A stretch of DNA of 9,509 bases from NCBI GenBank assembly GCA_036265615.1, contig DATAOT010000040.1:1-9509 (forward strand), in the 5' to 3' direction. The position numbers and the translations under genes were made by a program. How positions within the stretch are numbered: position 1 is the first letter of the stretch; the number at the start of each line of letters is the position of its first letter. The notes under the pieces are model-generated. The model saw nothing but the letters and a program-made list of their open reading frames with translations, did not search any database and had not been told where the DNA came from. This stretch comes from DATAFF01 sp036265615 (GTDB lineage Bacteria > Pseudomonadota > Alphaproteobacteria > Rhizobiales > Aestuariivirgaceae). Positions 6,415-9,509 of this stretch are shown one piece after another.

Positions 6415-7053
6415 TCATAGATCCGAAAGCTCCTGGACCAGCTCCCTCCAGCGGTCGGCAAATGCCAGTTTCAAGCTCCGCCGGGCGCGCGCCAGGAGCG
6501 ACTCGACCGCTTCCACGCTCACCCCCAGCATCTCGGCAGCCTCAACGTTGCCCAGACCTTCGAAATGCACAAGGACCAGAGCAGCGCGCTGGCGATCCGG
6601 AAGCGCCGTCAAGGCGGCCGCCACCTCCGCCTCGAGGCTCGCCCGTTGCAAGCCGCGATCGGCCGCAGCGGCGGGATCCGCGAGGTCCGGCAGCTCGCCC
6701 GGCGCATCCGGCCGGCGCCGCCGCAGGCGATCGAGCGCCAGATTGGTGGCCACCCGCGACAACCAGGCACCGATCGCCCGTGCGTCACGGATCTGCCCCG
6801 GCGCAGTCCAGGCCTTGAGAAACGCTTCCTGGGCGACGTCCTCGGCATCCGCCGCACCGCCCAGCACACGCCAGGCGATGCGGTAGATGCGGTCAAAATG
6901 GTGCCGGATGAGCTCGGCGAAGGCCGCCTCGTCGCGCCGTGCAAGCCGGGCAAGCAGGTCGTCCGCGCCCCGCGACGAACCGGTCTTGGCCTTCGGGGGT
7001 GTTTCCGGTTCTGCCGCGGGCAAGGCCGCTCCCCAGTGCAATGCAAGGTCCAT
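6415..7053 (-). CDS. ECF (sigma-70 family group 4) RNA polymerase sigma factor
   Basis: A 212-residue extracytoplasmic-function sigma factor with only sigma-2 and sigma-4. Sigma-2 is at about 43-112 (FAELIRHHFDRIYRIAWRVL, then AEDVAQEAFLKAW for core binding and -10 recognition). A Pro/Asp/Ala-rich linker covers about 113-137. Sigma-4 is at about 140-198, with LPDRQRAALVLVHFEGL and the helix-turn-helix EAAEMLGVSVEAVESLLARARRSLK. It would redirect RNA polymerase to an envelope or metal-response regulon. The first 30 residues (Ala/Pro-rich) are not part of the conserved fold, and the ATG at 7053 has no clear ribosome binding site. A TTG at 7023 preceded by GGGGAG is an alternative, giving 202 residues. 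Family membership is firm; the ECF subgroup and regulon are not known. Confidence 0.92.
   Translation of the reverse strand: MDLALHWGAALPAAEPETPPKAKTGSSRGADDLLARLARRDEAAFAELIRHHFDRIYRIAWRVLGGAADAEDVAQEAFLKAWTAPGQIRDARAIGAWLSRVATNLALDRLRRRRPDAPGELPDLADPAAAADRGLQRASLEAEVAAALTALPDRQRAALVLVHFEGLGNVEAAEMLGVSVEAVESLLARARRSLKLAFADRWRELVQELSDL
7029..7034 (-). promoter_or_regulatory. Ribosome binding site for an alternative TTG start of the sigma gene
   Basis: The minus strand reads GGGGAG here, 5 nt before an in-frame TTG at 7023. Upstream of the annotated ATG at 7053 the sequence is pyrimidine-mixed (GGCCTCGCTC) with no good match. Either start leaves sigma-2 whole. Confidence 0.35.
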
Positions 7054-7075
7054 GAGCGAGGCCGGGGGTCACATC

Positions 7076-7543
7076 TCAGGGCTGTTCCCGCTTGCCCGAG
7101 GCGTCCTTGCGGGAGGTCCGTCTGGCCTTCGCGGCATGATAGGCCTGGGCTTCCGCCAGTGTCACGCCGCCATCATGGTCGCCATCGACAGTTGCAAACA
7201 GCTTTTCGAGATAGGCGTCGAGCTCGGCCTTGGTCACGGCTCCGTCCTTGTCCAGATCCATGTGATCGAGAATCCGCTGGCGCCGGCGCTCCTCAATCTT
7301 GGCAAGCCAGGCGTCGATCTCCGCCGTGGTCACCCTGCCGTCACCGTCGGTGTCGAGCCGCATGAACCGGCGCTCGGCGCTCGGGCGGATCTCCTCGATG
7401 GCAAGCCGGCCATCGGAATTGGTGTCGAGCCGCCCGAACAGATGCTCGCTGCGGGGAATGCCGGGCTCGTTGGCGCGAGCTAACGGTGAGAGCAGCGATC
7501 CGACAGCGAAAGCAACCGCTAGAGATGGCAAGAGCTTGAACAT
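7076..7543 (-). CDS. Exported protein with four EF-hand calcium-binding loops
   Basis: A 155-residue secreted or periplasmic protein. The signal peptide covers about residues 1-24 (hydrophobic core LLPSLAVAFAVGSLLSP, cleavage after ARA). Four 12-residue EF-hand loops follow, at 40-51 (DTNSDGRLAIEE), 64-75 (DTDGDGRVTTAE), 96-107 (DLDKDGAVTKAE) and 120-131 (DGDHDGGVTLAE). Each has acidic or Asn residues at positions 1, 3 and 5, Gly at 6 and Glu at 12, so all look able to bind Ca2+. The C-terminal 20 residues are basic and probably disordered. The start is set by GGGGAGGA 5 nt upstream of the ATG. It is the first gene of the operon: 22 nt separate it from the sigma gene, which with its membrane partner and metal-sensor-like protein follows. 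A role as calcium buffer or accessory sensor for the sigma circuit is inference. Confidence 0.85.
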   Translation of the reverse strand: MFKLLPSLAVAFAVGSLLSPLARANEPGIPRSEHLFGRLDTNSDGRLAIEEIRPSAERRFMRLDTDGDGRVTTAEIDAWLAKIEERRRQRILDHMDLDKDGAVTKAELDAYLEKLFATVDGDHDGGVTLAEAQAYHAAKARRTSRKDASGKREQP

Positions 7544-7567
7544 GGAGATCCTCCCCGGACTTCACGG

Positions 7568-7589
7568 CCGGCAGCGGAATTGCCGCCGG
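7568..7589 (-). promoter_or_regulatory. Hairpin in the leader of the EF-hand/sigma operon
   Basis: CCGGC at 7568-7572 pairs with GCCGG at 7585-7589. Further pairs (GC/GC plus G-T wobbles) continue inward past one mismatch. The structure ends about 25 nt upstream of the EF-hand start codon, and some 12 nt before the ribosome binding site, so it could affect translation. There is no T-tract. Confidence 0.3.
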
Positions 7590-7651
7590 TCATAGCTCTT
7601 GACGGGGAACAAAGCGGCAATCCGTCGGTCGGCTGGCAAAAATGCAATCGG

Positions 7652-7665
7652 AGGTGCCTGCACCT
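7652..7665. promoter_or_regulatory. Inverted repeat AGGTGC-CT-GCACCT upstream of the operon
   Basis: This is a perfect 6-bp inverted repeat with a 2-bp centre, about 110 bp before the EF-hand start and inside the 173-bp gap between glnE and the operon. Its position and form suit a protein-binding operator of the operon promoter, but no -35/-10 pair is clear beside it. It could also be a second RNA hairpin after glnE. Confidence 0.3.
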
Positions 7666-7680
7666 GCAGTCAGGGCGTGC

Positions 7681-7708
7681 AAAATGAAGTCACGGCCTTG
7701 GGGGCCGT
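7681..7708 (-). terminator. Candidate terminator after glnE
   Basis: On the minus strand ACGGCC and GGCCGT (7692-7697 and 7703-7708) form a perfect 6-bp stem with a 5-nt loop, starting 8 nt after the glnE stop codon. Four T (7681-7684) follow after 7 nt. The stem is short and the T-run is displaced, so this is moderate support for separating glnE from the downstream operon. Confidence 0.4.
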
Positions 7709-7716
7709 CGGCTATC

Positions 7717-9509
7717 CTAAACCGGCCCGAGGAGGCGATCGAACAGGCGGGCGACGCACGCCTGGGCATCCGCGACCGTAACTTCGGCGGTGTTGAAGTC
7801 GGGCGCCTCCGCCGCCTGAGCGACCAAGCGACGCAGACCCTCGGGCGCCGCGGCCGGCTCGAAGCGGCCGGCGACGCACAGCCGGAGCAGCTGGGTCAGG
7901 CGGCTGTAGAGCTGGCCCGCCTGGTTGAGCACATTGTGGTCAGATGAAGCGAGCAGGCCGGCGGCTGCCAGCCGCGACAAAGCGGCGAGCGTGTTCTGGT
8001 CGAGTATTGCCGGGTGCTCGGCAGCATGGAGGATCTGCAGGCCCTGGGCGATGAACTCGATCTCGACCAGGCCGCCGCGGACATGTTTCAGGTCCCACAG
8101 GCCGCGGCCGCCGAGTTCGGCGAGCAGGCGCCGGCGCATGTCGAGAATGTCGGCGCGGGCCGCCGCGCCGTCGCGGCGGCCGCACAGGATCGCGCGCACC
8201 GCATGAAAGATCTCGCCGACGAGATCGGGATCGCCGGCGACCACCCGGCCCCGCGTCAGCGCCAGCCTCTCCCAGGTCCAGGCGGACTCGCGATGGTAGC
8301 TGCGGAAGCTGTCGAGATGAGTCGCGACTGGTCCCTTGTTGCCGGACGGGCGCAGCCTCAGATCGACATCATAGAGGCGGCCCTCGCCGGTCATGGCCGA
8401 GATCGCCGCGATCAGCCGCTGCGTCAGCCGGGCGTAATACTGGCCGATGCTCAGCGGGCGGGCACCGTCCGACCACTCGGCACCGGGCTCATGATCATAG
8501 ATGAGGATGAGATCGAGATCGGAAGACGCCGTCATCTCGCGGCCGCCGAGCTTGCCGAGCGCCAACAGGGCGGTCTTCTGGCCGCGAATACGCCCATGGG
8601 CCTCAGCGAACCTCTCCTCCACTTGCCGGTGCAACGCCCGGATCGCGACGTCGGCCAGACGGGCGAAGGCGCCGCCGGCTTGCTCTGCCGAAACGGTGCC
8701 GGACAGGATGCGCGCGCCGACCAGGAACATCTGCTCCTGGCTGAACATGCGCAGCCGGTCGAGGAGATCTTCGTAGGACTGCGCCTCGCCGAGGCTTCCC
8801 CGCAGGTTGGATGCGAGCTTGTTTTCGTCGGGCAACGCTCCGAAGAAGCTCGGCTCGAGCAGCGCGTCGATCGCCTCCGGATAGCGCGACAGGATGTCGG
8901 CAAGCCGCGGCGCAGTGCCGAGCGTTAGCGCAACAAGGGTCACCAGATCGGGATTCTGTTTGAGCAGCGAAAACAGCCGCGCGCCGCGGTTGAGGCCGCC
9001 GATAAACCGGTCGAACGCGTTGAGCGCCGCTTCCGGACTTTCCGTCCGCGCCAGGCGATCGAGCAGCACCGGGACCAGCTCGGAGAATTGCTTCCTGGAA
9101 AACTCGCCGCGCAGCGACGCATATGAGCCGGCAAGCCAGCGGCGGACGGTCGCCGACACTTCCAAAGGCTGGCGATAGCCCATCGCGCCGAGCCGATTGA
9201 GCGTGTCGCTGTCGTCCGTGTCCTCGGGAAACGACAGCGCGAGTTCCTCGGCCCGTGACGCGCTGAACTCGAACAGCTTGATGTATTGCCGCTGGACCTT
9301 GCGCAGATGGTCGACAAGCTTCGCCGCAAAGGCATCGCGGTCCTTGAAGCCGGCAAATCGGGCAAAATGCTCGAGGCCCTCGCGGTCTGAGGGCAGCGTG
9401 TGGGTTTGGTCGTCGGCGACCATCTGCAGCCGATGCTCTATCTCGCGAAGGAACCGGTACGCGGCATCGAGATCGTCGCGCGCATCGTTGCCGATCCAGC
9501 CGCCATCGG
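7717..9509 (-). CDS. glnE: Glutamine synthetase adenylyltransferase/deadenylyltransferase, C-terminal part
   Basis: GlnE adds AMP to, and removes it from, glutamine synthetase (GlnA) in the cytoplasm, under control of PII proteins and glutamine, so matching nitrogen assimilation to supply. The window holds the last 596 residues; the frame runs through the right edge, so the N-terminal 350-400 residues of a protein usually near 950-1000 are missing. The first visible part (AYRFLREIEHRLQMVADDQTHTLP, around 9400-9460) is the conserved end of the N-terminal nucleotidyltransferase domain, which removes AMP. A helical regulatory linker follows. The C-terminal adenylylating domain then begins with LGKLGGREMTASSDLDLILIYD (8494-8559), whose Asp pair is the metal-binding DxD of the nucleotidyltransferase fold, followed by YDVDLRLRPSGNKGP and ESAWTWERLALTRGR. 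The catalytic motifs are intact. It ends in TAG, and the EF-hand/sigma operon follows on the same strand after 173 nt. Identification is secure. Confidence 0.97.
   Translation of the reverse strand, partial: DGGWIGNDARDDLDAAYRFLREIEHRLQMVADDQTHTLPSDREGLEHFARFAGFKDRDAFAAKLVDHLRKVQRQYIKLFEFSASRAEELALSFPEDTDDSDTLNRLGAMGYRQPLEVSATVRRWLAGSYASLRGEFSRKQFSELVPVLLDRLARTESPEAALNAFDRFIGGLNRGARLFSLLKQNPDLVTLVALTLGTAPRLADILSRYPEAIDALLEPSFFGALPDENKLASNLRGSLGEAQSYEDLLDRLRMFSQEQMFLVGARILSGTVSAEQAGGAFARLADVAIRALHRQVEERFAEAHGRIRGQKTALLALGKLGGREMTASSDLDLILIYDHEPGAEWSDGARPLSIGQYYARLTQRLIAAISAMTGEGRLYDVDLRLRPSGNKGPVATHLDSFRSYHRESAWTWERLALTRGRVVAGDPDLVGEIFHAVRAILCGRRDGAAARADILDMRRRLLAELGGRGLWDLKHVRGGLVEIEFIAQGLQILHAAEHPAILDQNTLAALSRLAAAGLLASSDHNVLNQAGQLYSRLTQLLRLCVAGRFEPAAAPEGLRRLVAQAAEAPDFNTAEVTVADAQACVARLFDRLLGPV

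Noticed and set aside
7604..7630. GGGGAAC followed by CGTC on the plus strand, resembling an ECF/EcfG promoter
   Set aside because: The spacing between AAC and CGT is 12 bp, not the usual 16-17, and it would fire antisense into glnE with no gene to serve.
1..9509. CRISPR array, tRNA, rRNA, transposase or integrase genes
   Set aside because: I saw no regularly spaced repeats, no cloverleaf or rRNA sequence, and no recombinase motifs in any frame. The only repeats are the direct pair around the orphan gene and the inverted-repeat element.

Overview
The window looks like the chromosome of a high-GC alphaproteobacterium of the order Hyphomicrobiales (Rhizobiales), probably near Bradyrhizobium or Xanthobacteraceae. 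The basis is the GC-rich coding, a PleC/PdhS-type cell-cycle kinase, a GlnE of alphaproteobacterial type, clustered GANTC (CcrM methylation) motifs and an intergenic repeat of the kind common in that group. This placement is inference, because there is no rRNA in the window.

Layout. (1) 113-2692, minus: a large 859-residue soluble protein that I do not recognise. By eye it is clearly poorer in GC than its neighbours, and it is bracketed by two diverged direct repeats (28-73 and 2747-2793), so it looks like an acquired accessory gene. (2) 2693-2963: the divergent promoter region, with an operator-like palindrome, five GANTC sites within 80 bp and a leader hairpin. (3) 2964-5270, plus: a membrane sensor histidine kinase with two membrane segments, two PAS-like domains, HisKA and HATPase, best called PleC-like and starting at TTG. 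(4) 5269-5426: a repeat element with perfect 12-bp inverted ends. It fills the gap between convergent genes and holds two hairpins that probably terminate transcription. (5) 7543 down to 5449, minus: a tight four-gene operon encoding an exported four-EF-hand protein, an ECF sigma factor, a single-pass membrane protein in the anti-sigma position and a membrane-anchored CnrX/CpxP-like metal-sensor-type protein. (6) 7717 to the right edge, minus: the C-terminal 596 residues of GlnE, the glutamine synthetase adenylyltransferase, cut by the window end.

How the genes work together. The operon reads as an envelope-sensing sigma circuit. The periplasmic protein would sense metal or stress, the membrane protein would hold or release the sigma factor, and the EF-hand protein may add a calcium-binding component. 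The PleC-like kinase would act in the DivK/CtrA cell-cycle phosphorelay, and the GANTC cluster in front of it suggests methylation-timed transcription. GlnE adjusts glutamine synthetase activity to nitrogen status and is not obviously linked to the others. The least explained parts are the orphan gene with its flanking repeats and the EF-hand/sigma operon.
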